Origin: Pseudomonas sp. DTU_2021_1001937_2_SI_NGA_ILE_001
Lineage (GTDB): Bacteria; Pseudomonadota; Gammaproteobacteria; Pseudomonadales; Pseudomonadaceae
Reading direction: 5' to 3'
Length of the DNA stretch: 64,000 bases
Assembly (NCBI RefSeq): GCF_032463525.1
Contig: NZ_CP135971.1
Location: 5,458,501-5,522,500 of the forward strand
Part shown: piece by piece, positions 18,012 through 29,207 of the stretch
Numbering within the stretch: the stretch's first letter is position 1
Layout: each line of letters begins with the position of its first letter
Made by a program: the position numbers and the translations under genes
The notes under the pieces: generated by a model
Databases searched by the model: none
What the model was told of the DNA's origin: nothing
The model's input: only the letters and a program-made list of their open reading frames with translations

Positions 18012-20903
18012 ATGGTTCAGGTTCGTAAACTGGTAGTAGCGATGGCTGCGGCTTCGGCGTTGTCATCGGGAATGGCCCATGCGCTGGGGCTCGGCGAGTT
18101 GTCGGTCAAGTCGACCCTGAACCAGCCTCTGCTGGCCGAAATCGAACTGACCGATGCGCGTGGCATCAATGCCTCGCAGATCGTGCCCAGCCTGGGTACG
18201 ACCGCCGATTCCGCACAGGCCGGCGTGACTCGCCAGGCCCTGCTCAGCGATCTGACCTTCACCCCCGTGGTCAACCCGGATGGCAAGAGCGTGCTGCGCG
18301 TCACTTCCAGCAAGCCGGTGCAGGACCCTTACGTGAAGTTCCTGGTCCAGGTCCTGTCGCCCAACGGACGTGCCCAGCGCGAATACAGCGTGTTGCTCGA
18401 CCCGCCGCGTCACTCCCCGGAAGCCGCCGCAGCGGCCGCGCCCGCCCAGGCGCCCGCTGCCGCACCGGCACAGCTGCCTTCGGTGGCGCCGCCCACCACC
18501 GTGCAGGCACCTGGAAGCAACCCGCCGGCCGCCGCGCCCGCCCAGCCTGCGCTGCCACCGCCGGCGGCAGACAAGCCTGCCCAATACGTCACCGTCAATA
18601 ACGACACCCTTTGGGAAATCGCCGAAAAGGTCCGCAACGGCGGTTCCGTGCAGCAAACCATGCTGGCGATCCAGGCCTTGAATCCCGGCGCCTTCGTGGG
18701 CGGCAATATCAACCGTCTGAAGAAAGGCGAGGTACTGCGCCTGCCGACCCCGCAACAGGCCACGGCTCTGCCGCAGAGCCAGGCCATTGCCGAAGTCGCC
18801 CGCCAATATCAGTCCTGGCGTGAAGGGCGGCGTGGTGCCGCCGGTGTGCGTCAGGTCGATGCCACGCGTCGTGCCCAGGCCGGTGCCGCGCCGGCACAAG
18901 TGACTACCGGCGATAACCTCAGCCTGGTGTCGGCTGGCAAGTCGACCGGCCGCCCCGGCGCTGCCAGCGACAACGACCTGGCCAACAAGCTGGCGGTCAC
19001 CCAGGAAGCGCTGGATACCTCACGGCGTGACAATGCCGAACTCAAGAGCCGCCTGAACGACCTGCAGAGCCAGCTGGACAAGCTGCAGCGCCTGATGGAG
19101 CTGAAAAACGACCAGTTGGCGAAGATGCAGGCCGCCGGCGCTGTGGGTGCCGCAGGTGCTGCCGGCGCCGCGCCTGCCGCCCCGGCAGGCACTGCCCCGC
19201 TTCCGGCCACCGCCGTGGATGCCAGTGGTGCACCGATCAAGCCGGCTGGCGAAGTCGCCCCCGAAGATGCCCTGCAGGCTGGTGCCGCCCAGCCCGCCAC
19301 GCCGCCGGCCGAACAGCCGTTGGCCGTCGAGCCGGTGCCGGCGCCGGAGCAGAGCGACCCGTTCAAGGCCATTCTTTCCAACCCGGTAATGCTGGGTCTG
19401 ATCGGTGGCTCCACCTTGCTGGTGCTGGCGCTGCTTCTGCTGTTCCTGGCGCGTCGGCGTGCCGCCAAGGCTGAGGAAGAAAAACACAAGCGCATGGCCC
19501 GGGCTCTGGCCGAAGAGTCGCAGTTCGTTTCCGACATGGACCTCAATGCACCGGCCGACAGCTTCGGCGGTCTGGACAGCGGCTCGCCTAGCTACACCAT
19601 GGCACCTGCAGCCGTCGCCGCTGCGGCGGCCAACGCCTCTCGCGAGCGACCGACCGATCCGTTGGTACAAGCCGAGATCCACATCGCCTACGGCCGCATG
19701 AACCAGGCTGTCGAACTGCTCGAAGAGTCGGTCAAGGAAGATCCGGCGCGTGACGATATCCGCCTGAAGTTGATGGAAATCTACGCCGAGCAGGGCAATA
19801 ACAAGGCATTCGCGGCCCACGAGCGCAAGTTGGTGGCTGCGGGAAAGCATCAAGCTGAGGTCGAGCAGCTAAAAGACAAATACCCGACCATGATCGGCCC
19901 TGCCAGGGTGGTGGAACCTGTCGTCGCTCCGGCGCCTGCGCCTGAGCCCGTCAAGGCCGCTGCTGTCGCAGCAGCACCGGTCGTTGAAACGCCTGAGAAC
20001 AAGTCGGAATCCGTAGCACCCGTGGCAGCCGCCGCGGCGGCAGTGGCAGCCACCTCGGCCGCGGCCATGGCCGCCGAACTGGATGAAAAGTACCTTGAGC
20101 AGTTGCTCGCCGACGACGAGCCGGCGACAGACGAGCCTGAAGCTGCATCGGTCGAGGCTGAGCAGCCGCTTGCTGCCGAAGCGCCGGAAGATGACTTCGA
20201 CCTGAGCCTGGACGACTTCGAAGCGCCGGCCAGCGATGAGGTGGTCACCCTCGATAACCTCGACGACCTGCTGCTCGATACCGAGTCCGAGCGCTCCGAG
20301 CCGGGGCTGTCGGAGCCTTCGCTGTCGGAGCCTGCGCTGGCCGAGCCGGTCGACCTGGATGAAGTGCTGTCTGAGCCTGTGTCCGTTGCGGTCGACGAGC
20401 CGCAGAGCCTCGAAGACTTCGATCTGGGCCTGGCCGAGGATGATCCGCAACTGAATTCCGAGGACGATCTGCTCCTGAGTCTGGGTGAAGACCCGCTGGA
20501 CCTGGGCGCCTCCGAGCCGCCGGTGGCGGAGCACGACCTGGAGCTGCCGGAAGATTTCGACCTGTCGCTGGCCGACGAGATCGAGACCGACTCGGCCACC
20601 CAGGCCTTCGCTTCCGAGATCGACGATGTCAACGCCGAACTCGATCGTCTGTCCCAGGAACTGGAAAGCCCGCCGCTCGAGGAGCCAAGCTTCACTGCCG
20701 AGGATGCGGCGACGCTGGATGATGACCTGGAATTCGACTACCTGTCCGGTACCGATGAAGCCGCGACCAAGTTGGACCTGGCGCGGGCCTACATCGACAT
20801 GGGCGATGCCGACGGCGCGCGTGACATCCTCGGTGAGGTGGTTAGCGAAGGCGACGACGCCCAGAAGAGCGAAGCTCGCGAAATGCTCGCGCGCCTGGCC
20901 TGA
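18012..20903 (+). CDS. fimV: pilus assembly/polar hub protein FimV
   Basis: A large inner-membrane organiser of the pole, needed for type IV pilus assembly and twitching. The 963-residue protein has a signal peptide (about 1-24), an N-terminal FimV domain and a Pro/Ala linker. A LysM peptidoglycan-binding domain (about 191-245) and a coiled coil (about 320-373) follow. There is one membrane segment (about 458-480), TPR-like helices (about 546-616), a long highly acidic region, and the C-terminal FimV motif (about 915-963). The frame is open from 17916; ATG 18012 starts the signal peptide. Length is close to the P. aeruginosa protein. Confidence 0.95.
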   Translation: MVQVRKLVVAMAAASALSSGMAHALGLGELSVKSTLNQPLLAEIELTDARGINASQIVPSLGTTADSAQAGVTRQALLSDLTFTPVVNPDGKSVLRVTSSKPVQDPYVKFLVQVLSPNGRAQREYSVLLDPPRHSPEAAAAAAPAQAPAAAPAQLPSVAPPTTVQAPGSNPPAAAPAQPALPPPAADKPAQYVTVNNDTLWEIAEKVRNGGSVQQTMLAIQALNPGAFVGGNINRLKKGEVLRLPTPQQATALPQSQAIAEVARQYQSWREGRRGAAGVRQVDATRRAQAGAAPAQVTTGDNLSLVSAGKSTGRPGAASDNDLANKLAVTQEALDTSRRDNAELKSRLNDLQSQLDKLQRLMELKNDQLAKMQAAGAVGAAGAAGAAPAAPAGTAPLPATAVDASGAPIKPAGEVAPEDALQAGAAQPATPPAEQPLAVEPVPAPEQSDPFKAILSNPVMLGLIGGSTLLVLALLLLFLARRRAAKAEEEKHKRMARALAEESQFVSDMDLNAPADSFGGLDSGSPSYTMAPAAVAAAAANASRERPTDPLVQAEIHIAYGRMNQAVELLEESVKEDPARDDIRLKLMEIYAEQGNNKAFAAHERKLVAAGKHQAEVEQLKDKYPTMIGPARVVEPVVAPAPAPEPVKAAAVAAAPVVETPENKSESVAPVAAAAAAVAATSAAAMAAELDEKYLEQLLADDEPATDEPEAASVEAEQPLAAEAPEDDFDLSLDDFEAPASDEVVTLDNLDDLLLDTESERSEPGLSEPSLSEPALAEPVDLDEVLSEPVSVAVDEPQSLEDFDLGLAEDDPQLNSEDDLLLSLGEDPLDLGASEPPVAEHDLELPEDFDLSLADEIETDSATQAFASEIDDVNAELDRLSQELESPPLEEPSFTAEDAATLDDDLEFDYLSGTDEAATKLDLARAYIDMGDADGARDILGEVVSEGDDAQKSEAREMLARLA

Positions 20904-20979
20904 TTCCTGTCCTGCCTGGCGGTCGGCATCACGCGACCGCCAGAGGTCTCCCACCGCTGGCGTCCTGCCGCGCGCCCCG

Positions 20980-20985
20980 TATAAT
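20980..20985 (+). promoter_or_regulatory. -10 element upstream of truA
   Basis: A perfect TATAAT, without a good -35 at 17 bp. It predicts a start near 20992, which excludes the ATG at 20984 as the truA start. Confidence 0.45.
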
Positions 20986-21022
20986 GGCCGCCCTTTTTCG
21001 CAACCCAACGGGCTGTAACACC

Positions 21023-21874
21023 TTGGCCAACATAGACAACCCGGCTGCCGAAATGGCTGCCGAGGGCTTTCACCGCATTGCACTGGGCGTCGAATACAAA
21101 GGCTCGCGCTACAACGGCTGGCAGCGCCAGGCCGGTGGTGTGCTCACCGTTCAGGAAACCCTGGAAAATGCCCTTGGCAAGGTCGCGGCCTCTCCCATCG
21201 GCTTGATGTGTGCCGGGCGTACCGACGCCGGTGTGCATGCCTGTGGGCAGGTGGTGCATTTCGACACGCCGGTGGAGCGTTCGGAGAAAGCCTGGGTCAT
21301 GGGTGCCAACGCCAGCCTGCCGCACGATATCAGTGTGACCTGGGCGCGTGCCATGCCAGCGCACTTCCACGCGCGCTTCAAGGCGGTCGCCCGGCGCTAC
21401 CGCTACGTCATCTACAACGACCAGATCCGCCCGGCGCACATGGGCCAGGAAGTGACCTGGAACCATCGCCCGCTGGACGCTGAGCGCATGGCCGAGGCTG
21501 CGCAGGCGCTGCTGGGCAATCATGACTTCAGCGCCTTTCGCGCTGGGCAGTGCCAGGCCAAGTCGCCAATCAAGCAGATGCACCACCTGCGCGTCACTCG
21601 CCACGGCCAGATGATCGTCCTCGACGTGCGGGCCAATGCCTTCCTGCATCACATGGTGCGCAACATTGCCGGCGTGCTGATGACCATCGGTGCGGGAGAG
21701 CGCCCGGTGGAGTGGGCCGCCGAGGTGCTGGAAAGTCGCCAGCGGCGTAACGGCGGGGTCACGGCCCATCCTTATGGCCTGTATCTGGTGCAGGTCGAGT
21801 ATCCGGAGGAGTTCGCCCTGCCGCAGCGCTACGTGGGGCCACATTTCCTCACGGGTTTCGCCGGCCTCGGCTGA
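21023..21874 (+). CDS. truA: tRNA pseudouridine(38-40) synthase TruA
   Basis: Modifies uridines 38-40 in the tRNA anticodon arm. The 283-residue protein has the catalytic Asp68 in AGRTDAGVHA and conserved YRYVI, FLHHMVRNI and GLYLVQVEY segments. The open frame begins at an ATG at 20984, but this overlaps a TATAAT box. TTG 21023 or ATG 21053 are better starts; TTG is given here with modest certainty. It follows fimV and precedes trpF, the standard Pseudomonas order. Confidence 0.93.
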   Translation: MANIDNPAAEMAAEGFHRIALGVEYKGSRYNGWQRQAGGVLTVQETLENALGKVAASPIGLMCAGRTDAGVHACGQVVHFDTPVERSEKAWVMGANASLPHDISVTWARAMPAHFHARFKAVARRYRYVIYNDQIRPAHMGQEVTWNHRPLDAERMAEAAQALLGNHDFSAFRAGQCQAKSPIKQMHHLRVTRHGQMIVLDVRANAFLHHMVRNIAGVLMTIGAGERPVEWAAEVLESRQRRNGGVTAHPYGLYLVQVEYPEEFALPQRYVGPHFLTGFAGLG

Positions 21875-21933
21875 CGTCCGGAGAAGCTTTTGTTAACATC
21901 CGGGGCTTTCCGCCATGACGGAGGTTCGGCGAC

Positions 21934-22554
21934 ATGTCTGCCGTTCGCAGCAAAATCTGCGGGATTACCCGCATTGAAGATGCATTGGCCGCCGTCGAGG
22001 CGGGTGCCGACGCGATAGGCTTCGTGTTCTATGCGCCCAGTCCGCGGGCTGTCAGCGTGGCGCAGGCCAAGGTGATCATGGCCGCCTTGCCGCCTTTCGT
22101 TACGACGGTCGGGCTGTTCGTCGATGCCAGCCCCTGCGAGCTGCACGAAACCCTCGAGGCACTGCCGCTGGATTTGCTGCAGTTTCACGGCAATGAGTCG
22201 CCGCAGGCCTGCGAGGGCTACCACCGGCCCTACATCAAGGCGCTGCGGGTCAAGCCAGGCGATGACCTGCTGGCGGCCTGCCGAGCCTACGCACGGGCCC
22301 GTGGCATCCTGCTGGATGCCTATGTGCCGGGCGTACCGGGGGGCACTGGCGAGCGTTTCGACTGGTCGCTGATTCCTGCGGATCTGCCCAAGCCGGTGAT
22401 CCTGGCCGGCGGCCTCGACCCGGACAACGTGGCGCAGGCCATCGCCCGGGTCAGGCCCTATGCCGTGGATGTCAGCGGCGGGGTAGAGCGTAGCAAGGGC
22501 ATCAAGGACCACGACAAGGTGCGTGCGTTCGTCGACGCCGTGCGCGGGGCCTGA
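21934..22554 (+). CDS. trpF: phosphoribosylanthranilate isomerase
   Basis: Catalyses the Amadori rearrangement in tryptophan synthesis. A stand-alone TIM barrel of 206 residues with the catalytic Cys9 in KICGIT, GFVFY and the phosphate-binding AGGLDPDNV and [11 protein letters not shown] 21934 follows ACGGAGG. As in other pseudomonads trpF is separate from trpC and is placed next to accD. Confidence 0.95.
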   Translation: MSAVRSKICGITRIEDALAAVEAGADAIGFVFYAPSPRAVSVAQAKVIMAALPPFVTTVGLFVDASPCELHETLEALPLDLLQFHGNESPQACEGYHRPYIKALRVKPGDDLLAACRAYARARGILLDAYVPGVPGGTGERFDWSLIPADLPKPVILAGGLDPDNVAQAIARVRPYAVDVSGGVERSKGIKDHDKVRAFVDAVRGA

Positions 22555-22805
22555 TGTGACGGCTGGGAAACTGCCGCCGTCCATTAGCCTGTTCCCGGCA
22601 TATTGTGTTCGCGGTTTGAATTGAACGGGCCAGGCTTCGATGCGCCTGGCGGGATTTTGCAGAGTACGGTTGAGCCCGTGCAGGTCTGGCCAGGCACCGA
22701 CCGCAGGCTGCACGGCCAGCCACCATTTACGAAATTAGCTGAGGGCATGTGCCCGGCGCGTTGGCGCCAGGCACGGGAGCCGCACCGGTACTGGAGAAAG
22801 AAAGC

Positions 22806-23723
22806 ATGAGCAACTGGTTGGTAGACAAACTGATCCCTTCGATCATGCGTTCCGAGGTCAAGAAAAGCTCGGTCCCTGAGGGTCTGTGGCACAAGTGCCC
22901 ATCCTGCGAAGCAGTGCTGTATCGCCCTGAACTGGAAAAGACCCTGGACGTCTGCCCCAAGTGCGACCATCACATGCGCATTGGTGCGCGTAGCCGCCTG
23001 AACATCTTCCTCGATGCCGAAGGCCGTAACGAGCTGGGCGCCGAGCTGGAGCCGGTCGACCGCCTCAAGTTCCGCGACAGCAAGAAGTACAAGGACCGCC
23101 TGGTGGCGGCGCAGAAGCAGATTGGTGAGAAAGACGCGCTGATCTCCATGAGCGGTACCCTGCTGGGTATGCCGGTGGTGGCTTCGGCCTTCGAGTTTTC
23201 CTTCATGGGAGGGTCGATGGGCGCCATCGTCGGCGAGCGTTTCGTGCGCGCTGCCAACTACGCGCTGGAGCACCGTTGCCCGATGATCTGCTTCTCGGCT
23301 TCCGGTGGTGCGCGCATGCAGGAAGCGCTGATCTCCCTGATGCAGATGGCCAAGACCTCTGCAGTGCTTGCACGCCTGCGTGAAGAAGGCATTCCGTTCA
23401 TTTCGGTACTGACCGACCCGGTCTACGGTGGTGTATCGGCCAGTCTGGCGATGCTGGGTGACGTGATCGTCGCCGAACCCAAGGCGCTGGTCGGCTTTGC
23501 CGGTCCTCGCGTGATCGAGCAGACCGTGCGCGAAAAACTGCCTGAAGGCTTCCAGCGCAGTGAATTCCTCATCGAGCACGGCGCCATCGACATGATCATC
23601 CCGCGCAGCGAAATGCGCGAACGTCTGGGCCGCCTGCTGGCGCAGATGATGAATCTGCCGACGCCCAAGACCGTCAAGCCGGTCTTCGAGGCGGTAGAGG
23701 TCCCTGCGCCGGCCGCCGTATGA
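22806..23723 (+). CDS. accD: acetyl-CoA carboxylase carboxyltransferase beta subunit
   Basis: Forms the carboxyltransferase with AccA, making malonyl-CoA. The 305-residue protein has the N-terminal zinc ribbon Cys31-x2-Cys34-x15-Cys50-x2-Cys53 and the crotonase-like carboxyltransferase fold with [11 protein letters not shown] and [12 protein letters not shown]. The frame is open upstream to 22749, but ATG 22806 is preceded by a GGAGAAAG site and starts the conserved MSNWLVDK. The stop overlaps folC (ATGA). Confidence 0.97.
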   Translation: MSNWLVDKLIPSIMRSEVKKSSVPEGLWHKCPSCEAVLYRPELEKTLDVCPKCDHHMRIGARSRLNIFLDAEGRNELGAELEPVDRLKFRDSKKYKDRLVAAQKQIGEKDALISMSGTLLGMPVVASAFEFSFMGGSMGAIVGERFVRAANYALEHRCPMICFSASGGARMQEALISLMQMAKTSAVLARLREEGIPFISVLTDPVYGGVSASLAMLGDVIVAEPKALVGFAGPRVIEQTVREKLPEGFQRSEFLIEHGAIDMIIPRSEMRERLGRLLAQMMNLPTPKTVKPVFEAVEVPAPAAV

Positions 23724-25000
23724 CCGCCAGGTCGCTGGGCGACTGGCTCGCCTATCTGGAGCAGTTGCATCCGTCGGCCATCGATATGGGGCTCGACCGC
23801 TCGCGGCAAGTCGCCCGGCAGTTGGGCCTGAGCCGCCCGGCGGCGCGGGTCATTACCGTGACCGGCACCAACGGCAAGGGCTCGACCTGTGCCTTCCTGG
23901 ACGCGCTGCTGCAGGCCCAGGGGCTCAAGGTCGGGGTCTATAGTTCGCCGCACCTGGTGCGCTACAACGAGCGCGTCCAGGTACAGGGCGTACAGGCCAG
24001 CGATGCCGAACTCTGCGAAGCCTTCGCCGCCGTCGAGGCGGCGCGTGGCGATATAACCCTGACCTATTTCGAGATGGGCACCCTGGCGGCGTTCTGGCTG
24101 TTCCAGCGCGCCGGGCTGGATGCTGTGGTGCTTGAAGTCGGTCTGGGTGGCCGTCTGGATGCGGTCAACCTGGTCGACGCAGACCTGGCCCTGGTCACCA
24201 GCATCGGCCTGGACCACGCCGACTGGCTGGGCGATACCCGCGAATCGGTGGCCTTCGAAAAGGCCGGGATCTTCCGTGCTGGCAAGCCAGCGCTGTGTGG
24301 CGATCTCGATCCGCCGGCGCCATTGCTCGAACAGGCTGCCGAACTCGGCTGCCCACTGTCGCTGCGTGGTCGGGACTTCGACCTGCAGATCGAGGCGACG
24401 GCCTGGCATTGGCAGGGGCATGACCGCACAGGCCAGCCGTTGGCGCTGCGCGATCTGCCGTTGCTCGACCTGCCCATGGAAAACGCCGCGCTGGCGCTGC
24501 AAGCCTATGCCTGGCTGGACCTGCCCTGGCAGCCCGAGGTGCTGGCCGAGGCGCTGAACGGTACCCGTATCGTCGGGCGTCTGGACCGGCGGGTGCTGCG
24601 CTGGCAGGGCAAAACCCTCAAGCTGCTGCTGGATGTGGGGCATAATCCGCACGCCGCCGCTTTCCTGGCCCGGCGTCTCGCCCAGCGGCCCTTGGCGGGG
24701 CGGCGCCTGGCGGTCTTCGGCTTGTTGGCAGACAAGGACCTGGCTGGCGTGACGGCCGAGTTGGTGCCAGTGCTGGCGCACTGGGCGGTAGCGCCTTTGC
24801 CAACGCCGCGTACCCGTCCGGTTGGCGAGTTGCACGCCGCGTTGCAGAACCTTGCTGCCAGCGTGACGTCCTATCAGGACGTCGTTCAGGCGCTGCAGGC
24901 GCAGTGCGAGCGGGCGACGGACGACGATGAGATCCTGGTGTTCGGGTCTTTCTATTGTGTAGCCGAGGCTCTGGAATGGCTGGATCGGCACGCTGATTGA
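23720..25000 (+). CDS. folC: bifunctional folylpolyglutamate/dihydrofolate synthase
   Basis: Adds glutamate to dihydropteroate and to folates. A 426-residue Mur-ligase-type ATPase with the P-loop TGTNGKGST (48-56), the omega-loop region [14 protein letters not shown] and the C-terminal [14 protein letters not shown] motif. Coupled to accD by a 4-base overlap and followed by the SPOR protein gene, the classic accD-folC-dedD order. Confidence 0.95.
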   Translation: MTARSLGDWLAYLEQLHPSAIDMGLDRSRQVARQLGLSRPAARVITVTGTNGKGSTCAFLDALLQAQGLKVGVYSSPHLVRYNERVQVQGVQASDAELCEAFAAVEAARGDITLTYFEMGTLAAFWLFQRAGLDAVVLEVGLGGRLDAVNLVDADLALVTSIGLDHADWLGDTRESVAFEKAGIFRAGKPALCGDLDPPAPLLEQAAELGCPLSLRGRDFDLQIEATAWHWQGHDRTGQPLALRDLPLLDLPMENAALALQAYAWLDLPWQPEVLAEALNGTRIVGRLDRRVLRWQGKTLKLLLDVGHNPHAAAFLARRLAQRPLAGRRLAVFGLLADKDLAGVTAELVPVLAHWAVAPLPTPRTRPVGELHAALQNLAASVTSYQDVVQALQAQCERATDDDEILVFGSFYCVAEALEWLDRHAD

Positions 25001-25017
25001 GGATTGAGGTGGCTGCG

Positions 25018-25728
25018 ATGCTGGACAAGGCTTACAAACAGCGGATGGTAGGGGCCCTGGTGCTGATCGCGATTGCGGTGATCTTCCTGCCCATGCTGTT
25101 TACTCGCCAGGACGAGACCCGTAGCGTACGGGTCGACGCGCCGGCAGCGCCCGACGCGCCGGCCATGCAGCCGGTGCAGATCGAGCCGGTTGCCGTGCCC
25201 GAGCAGCAGCCGCTGGCGCAGACCGAGTCGACCCCGCCGACACAGCCCATCGGACCTGCGCCGACCCAGGCCGTCCCGGCTGCGCCTGCCCAACCTGCCA
25301 CCAGCAACGCCGCTGCGACGACCGCGCCCGCCACCAAGCCGGCAGCGGCTGCAACGCCAGCGCCTGCCGCGAAACCAGCGGCAAAGCCCGCGCCGACCCC
25401 GCCGGCCAATGCTGCCGGCAACCAGGCGCCCACCCAGTCCTCTACGCAAGCCAAGGCGGCAACGCCGGCCGGTGTCGATGCCAACGGGCTTTCGGTGAGC
25501 TGGTCCGTGCAACTGGCCAGCATGTCCAACCGCGCCAATGCCGACAACCTGCAGAAGACACTGCGTGCCCAGGGCTACAATGCCTACATTCGCACCTCCG
25601 AGGGTGTGAACCGCGTATTCGTCGGGCCGCTGATCGAGCGTGCCGAAGCCGACCGGCTGCGTGACCAGCTCGACAAGCAGCAGAAGCTCAAGGGTATCGT
25701 GGTGCGCTTCCAGCCCGAGCGGGGCTGA
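25018..25728 (+). CDS. SPOR-domain protein (DedD-like)
   Basis: A 236-residue single-pass inner-membrane protein. It has a short cytoplasmic N-terminus, a membrane segment at about 15-33, a long Pro/Ala/Thr-rich periplasmic linker and a C-terminal SPOR domain (about 160-236). SPOR domains bind denuded septal peptidoglycan. By position and architecture it is the DedD equivalent, an accessory cell-division protein. ATG 25018 is chosen because it follows GAGGTGG and starts just before the membrane segment. Confidence 0.88.
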   Translation: MLDKAYKQRMVGALVLIAIAVIFLPMLFTRQDETRSVRVDAPAAPDAPAMQPVQIEPVAVPEQQPLAQTESTPPTQPIGPAPTQAVPAAPAQPATSNAAATTAPATKPAAAATPAPAAKPAAKPAPTPPANAAGNQAPTQSSTQAKAATPAGVDANGLSVSWSVQLASMSNRANADNLQKTLRAQGYNAYIRTSEGVNRVFVGPLIERAEADRLRDQLDKQQKLKGIVVRFQPERG

Positions 25729-25741
25729 TCCCGCGCCACGG

Positions 25742-25773
25742 CCTGCGCGCCAGACAACCGTCTGGCGCGCAGG
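25742..25773 (+). terminator. strong hairpin after the SPOR gene
   Basis: A perfect 14-bp stem (CCTGCGCGCCAGAC and its complement) with an AACC tetraloop, followed by TTTC. It could stop or pause transcription before cvpA. Confidence 0.65.
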
Positions 25774-25866
25774 TTTCAAGAAATTTCAACCTGCCGATAA
25801 TCGCAGCTTACCGACCGGCGGCCGCTCTGTTAAAATGCGCCGCCTTATCCGTCTGCAGGCTGCAAC

Positions 25867-26454
25867 GTGGCACTTACTCCGGTTGACTGGGCGATCCTCG
25901 CGGTCATCGCCATCTCCGCTCTGATCAGCATCAAGCGCGGCTTCGTCAAGGAAGCCCTGTCGCTGGTGATCTGGATCGTCGCAGGTGTGGTCGCCTGGAT
26001 GTTCGGTGCCGGACTGTCCTATTACCTGGCCGATTACATCGCCACGCCCTCGGCGCGGATCATCGCCAGTTGCATCATTCTGTTCGTGGCCACCCTGCTG
26101 GTCGGCGCCATGGTCAATTTTCTCATCGGTGAACTGATTCGGGTCACCGGGCTGTCGGGCACTGACCGGTTTCTCGGCATGGTCTTCGGTGCCGCGCGTG
26201 GTGCCTTGCTGGTCGTCGTCGCGGTCGGGCTGTTGAGCCTGGGGCCGGTGCAACAGGATCAATGGTGGCAGGACTCACGCCTGCTGCCGCAATTTCTCAT
26301 GGTCGCTGACTGGTCTAAAAACCTGATTCTCGGGATGTCCAGCCAGTGGTTCGCCAGCGGTATCAGCGTTCCCGCTGAACTACCGTTCAAGGAGCAGGTA
26401 CTGTCGCCGCAGATGGCGCAGGACGTGCTCGGTAAATCCAGTTCCACTAAGTAG
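25867..26454 (+). CDS. cvpA: CvpA family membrane protein
   Basis: A 195-residue inner-membrane protein with four predicted transmembrane segments (about 5-22, 27-50, 62-88, 103-122). CvpA is required for colicin V production and, in pathogens, bile-salt tolerance; its biochemical role is unknown. It starts at GTG 25867 (MALTPVDWAILAVIAIS). As in enterobacteria it lies directly upstream of purF, with 12 bp between them. Confidence 0.92.
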   Translation: MALTPVDWAILAVIAISALISIKRGFVKEALSLVIWIVAGVVAWMFGAGLSYYLADYIATPSARIIASCIILFVATLLVGAMVNFLIGELIRVTGLSGTDRFLGMVFGAARGALLVVVAVGLLSLGPVQQDQWWQDSRLLPQFLMVADWSKNLILGMSSQWFASGISVPAELPFKEQVLSPQMAQDVLGKSSSTK

Positions 26455-26466
26455 GGGTTGTGTCGC

Positions 26467-27975
26467 ATGTGTGGCATCGTCGGAATCGTCGGTAAGTCGA
26501 ACGTCAACCAGGCGCTGTATGACGCGCTCACCGTCCTCCAGCACCGCGGCCAGGATGCTGCCGGTATCGTGACCAGCCATGATGGCCGGTTGTTCCTGCG
26601 CAAGGACAACGGGTTGGTGCGCGATGTGTTCCAGCAGCGCCATATGCAGCGGCTGGTCGGGCACATGGGTATCGGTCATGTGCGTTATCCCACGGCGGGC
26701 AGCTCCACTTCGGCCGAAGCCCAGCCGTTCTATGTCAACTCGCCCTATGGCATCACCCTGGCACACAACGGCAACCTGACCAACGTCGAGCAGTTGGCCA
26801 AGGAAATCTACGAGTCCGACCTGCGCCACGTGAACACCAATTCCGATTCGGAAGTGCTGCTCAACGTGTTCGCCCACGAGCTGGCCGTGCGTGGCAAGCT
26901 GCAGCCGACCGAAGAGGACATCTTCGCGGCGGTGGCCGACGTGCACAAACGCTGCCGTGGCGGCTATGCCGTGGTGGCGATGGTCACCGGTTATGGCATC
27001 GTCGGCTTCCGTGACCCGGATGCGATCCGTCCGATCGTCTTCGGTCAGCGCCACACCGACGAAGGCGTGGAGTACATGATCGCCTCCGAGAGCGTCGCGC
27101 TGGACGTGCTGGGCTTCACCCTGATCCGTGACCTGGCGCCGGGCGAAGCGGTGTACATCACCGAAGATGGCCGCCTGTTCACCCGCCAGTGCGCGCCGAA
27201 CCCGCGCTATGCACCGTGCATTTTCGAACACGTCTACCTGGCCCGCCCCGACTCGATCATCGACGGCATCTCGGTGTACAAGGCGCGCCTGCGCATGGGC
27301 GAGCGTCTGGCCGAGAAGATCCGCCGCGAGCGCCCCGACCATGACATCGACGTGGTCATCCCGATTCCGGACACCAGCCGCACCGCCGCCCTGGAGCTGG
27401 CGAACCACTTGGGCGTCAAGTTCCGCGAAGGCTTCGTGAAGAACCGCTACATCGGCCGTACCTTCATCATGCCCGGCCAGGCGGCGCGCAAGAAATCCGT
27501 ACGCCAGAAGCTCAACGCCATCGAGCTGGAATTCCGCGGCAAGAACGTGATGCTGGTCGACGACTCCATCGTGCGCGGCACCACCTGCAAGCAGATCATC
27601 CAGATGGCCCGCGAAGCCGGCGCCAAGAATGTCTATTTCTGCTCGGCCGCCCCGGCCGTGCGCTACCCGAACGTCTACGGCATCGACATGCCGAGTGCTC
27701 ACGAACTCATCGCGCACAACCGCACCACCCAGGAAGTGGCCGATCTGATCGGTGCCGACTGGCTGGTCTACCAGGACCTCAACGATCTCATCGAAGCGGT
27801 CAGCGGCAGCAAGAAGATCAAGATCGACAACTTCGATTGCTCGGTCTTCGACGGCAAGTACGTCACCGGTGATGTCGACGAGCACTACCTGAACCGGATC
27901 GAGGACGCTCGTAACGACGCGGCGAAGGTCAAGAACCAGGCCGTCAGCGCGATCATCGATCTGTACAACAACTGA
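26467..27975 (+). CDS. purF: amidophosphoribosyltransferase
   Basis: First committed enzyme of purine synthesis, making phosphoribosylamine from PRPP and glutamine. The 502-residue protein begins MCGIVGIVG; Cys2 becomes the N-terminal nucleophile after Met removal. The glutaminase (about 1-230) is followed by a type I phosphoribosyltransferase domain with the PRPP loop [16 protein letters not shown] 26467 is required by this chemistry, so the upstream GTG at 26458 is rejected. A TAGGGG site precedes it. Confidence 0.97.
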   Translation: MCGIVGIVGKSNVNQALYDALTVLQHRGQDAAGIVTSHDGRLFLRKDNGLVRDVFQQRHMQRLVGHMGIGHVRYPTAGSSTSAEAQPFYVNSPYGITLAHNGNLTNVEQLAKEIYESDLRHVNTNSDSEVLLNVFAHELAVRGKLQPTEEDIFAAVADVHKRCRGGYAVVAMVTGYGIVGFRDPDAIRPIVFGQRHTDEGVEYMIASESVALDVLGFTLIRDLAPGEAVYITEDGRLFTRQCAPNPRYAPCIFEHVYLARPDSIIDGISVYKARLRMGERLAEKIRRERPDHDIDVVIPIPDTSRTAALELANHLGVKFREGFVKNRYIGRTFIMPGQAARKKSVRQKLNAIELEFRGKNVMLVDDSIVRGTTCKQIIQMAREAGAKNVYFCSAAPAVRYPNVYGIDMPSAHELIAHNRTTQEVADLIGADWLVYQDLNDLIEAVSGSKKIKIDNFDCSVFDGKYVTGDVDEHYLNRIEDARNDAAKVKNQAVSAIIDLYNN

Positions 27976-27995
27976 TTCGGACAAGGAAAACGTGC

Positions 27996-29207
27996 ATGTC
28001 TGAGCAATGGGATTCAGGCCGGCTGGACAGTGACCTGGACGGCGTGGGGTTCGACACTCTGGCCGTTCGCGCGGGCCAGCACCGCACACCGGAAAGCGAG
28101 CACAGCGATCCGCTGTTCTTCACCTCCAGCTACGTGTTCCGCACGGCGGCCGATGCCGCCGCGCGCTTCGCCGGCGATGTGCCGGGTAACGTCTACTCGC
28201 GCTACACCAACCCCACCGTGCGCACCTTCGAAGAGCGCATCGCCGCGCTTGAAGGCGCCGAGCAGGCAGTCGCAACCTCCACTGGCATGTCGGCCATCCT
28301 CTCGGTGGTCATGAGTCTGTGCAGCGCCGGCGACCATGTGCTGGTGTCGCGCAGTGTATTCGGTTCGACCATCAGCCTGTTCGAGAAGTACCTCAAGCGC
28401 TTCGGCGTCGAGGTCGACTACGTGCCGCTGGCCGAACTGGCCGGTTGGGATGCGGCAATCAAGCCCAATACCCGCCTGCTGTTCGTCGAGTCACCGTCCA
28501 ACCCGCTGGCCGAGCTGGTCGATATCGCCGCGCTGGCGGAAATCGCGCATGCCAAGGGCGCCATGCTGGTGGTCGATAACTGCTTCTGCACGCCTGCACT
28601 GCAGCAGCCGCTGAAGCTGGGTGCCGATGTCGTGGTGCATTCGGCCACCAAGTTCATCGACGGCCAGGGGCGCTGCATGGGTGGTGTGGTCGCTGGCCGC
28701 GCCGAGCTGATGAAAGAAGTGGTCGGCTTCCTGCGCACTGCCGGTCCGACCCTGAGCCCGTTCAACGCCTGGGTGTTCCTCAAGGGCCTGGAAACCCTCA
28801 ACCTGCGCATGCGCGCGCATTGTGCCAATGCCCAGGCCCTGGCCGAGTGGCTGGAGCAGCAGGATGGCGTGGAGAAGGTTCATTACGCCGGCCTGAAGAG
28901 CCACCCGCAGCACGAGCTGGCTCAACGTCAGCAGAAGGGCTTCGGCGCGGTGGTGAGCTTTGAGGTCAAGGGGGGCAAGGAGGGCGCCTGGCGCTTCATC
29001 GACGCCACGCGCCTGGTGTCGATCACCGCCAACCTGGGTGACAGCAAGACCACCATCACCCATCCGGCGACCACCTCGCACGGTCGTCTGACGCCCCAGG
29101 AGCGCGCTTCGGCGGGCATCAGTGATAGCCTGATCCGCCTCGCGGTGGGCCTGGAAGACGTCACCGACCTGCAGAACGACCTGGCTCGCGGCCTGGCAGC
29201 GCTGTGA
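27996..29207 (+). CDS. metZ: O-succinylhomoserine sulfhydrylase
   Basis: Uses sulfide to convert O-succinylhomoserine to homocysteine, the direct sulfhydrylation route of methionine synthesis in Pseudomonas. A 403-residue Cys/Met-metabolism PLP enzyme with the PLP lysine at about Lys219 in [18 protein letters not shown] and the [13 protein letters not shown] segment are also conserved. MetZ rather than MetB or MetC is inferred from sequence pattern and the purF-metZ neighbourhood. It overlaps the downstream SDR gene by 4 bases. Confidence 0.92.
   Translation: MSEQWDSGRLDSDLDGVGFDTLAVRAGQHRTPESEHSDPLFFTSSYVFRTAADAAARFAGDVPGNVYSRYTNPTVRTFEERIAALEGAEQAVATSTGMSAILSVVMSLCSAGDHVLVSRSVFGSTISLFEKYLKRFGVEVDYVPLAELAGWDAAIKPNTRLLFVESPSNPLAELVDIAALAEIAHAKGAMLVVDNCFCTPALQQPLKLGADVVVHSATKFIDGQGRCMGGVVAGRAELMKEVVGFLRTAGPTLSPFNAWVFLKGLETLNLRMRAHCANAQALAEWLEQQDGVEKVHYAGLKSHPQHELAQRQQKGFGAVVSFEVKGGKEGAWRFIDATRLVSITANLGDSKTTITHPATTSHGRLTPQERASAGISDSLIRLAVGLEDVTDLQNDLARGLAAL

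Noticed and set aside
19850..20695. Ser-rich - strand ORF inside fimV
   Set aside because: Antisense of the Glu/Asp-rich FimV region (Glu/Asp codons read backwards as Ser/Arg); not a gene.
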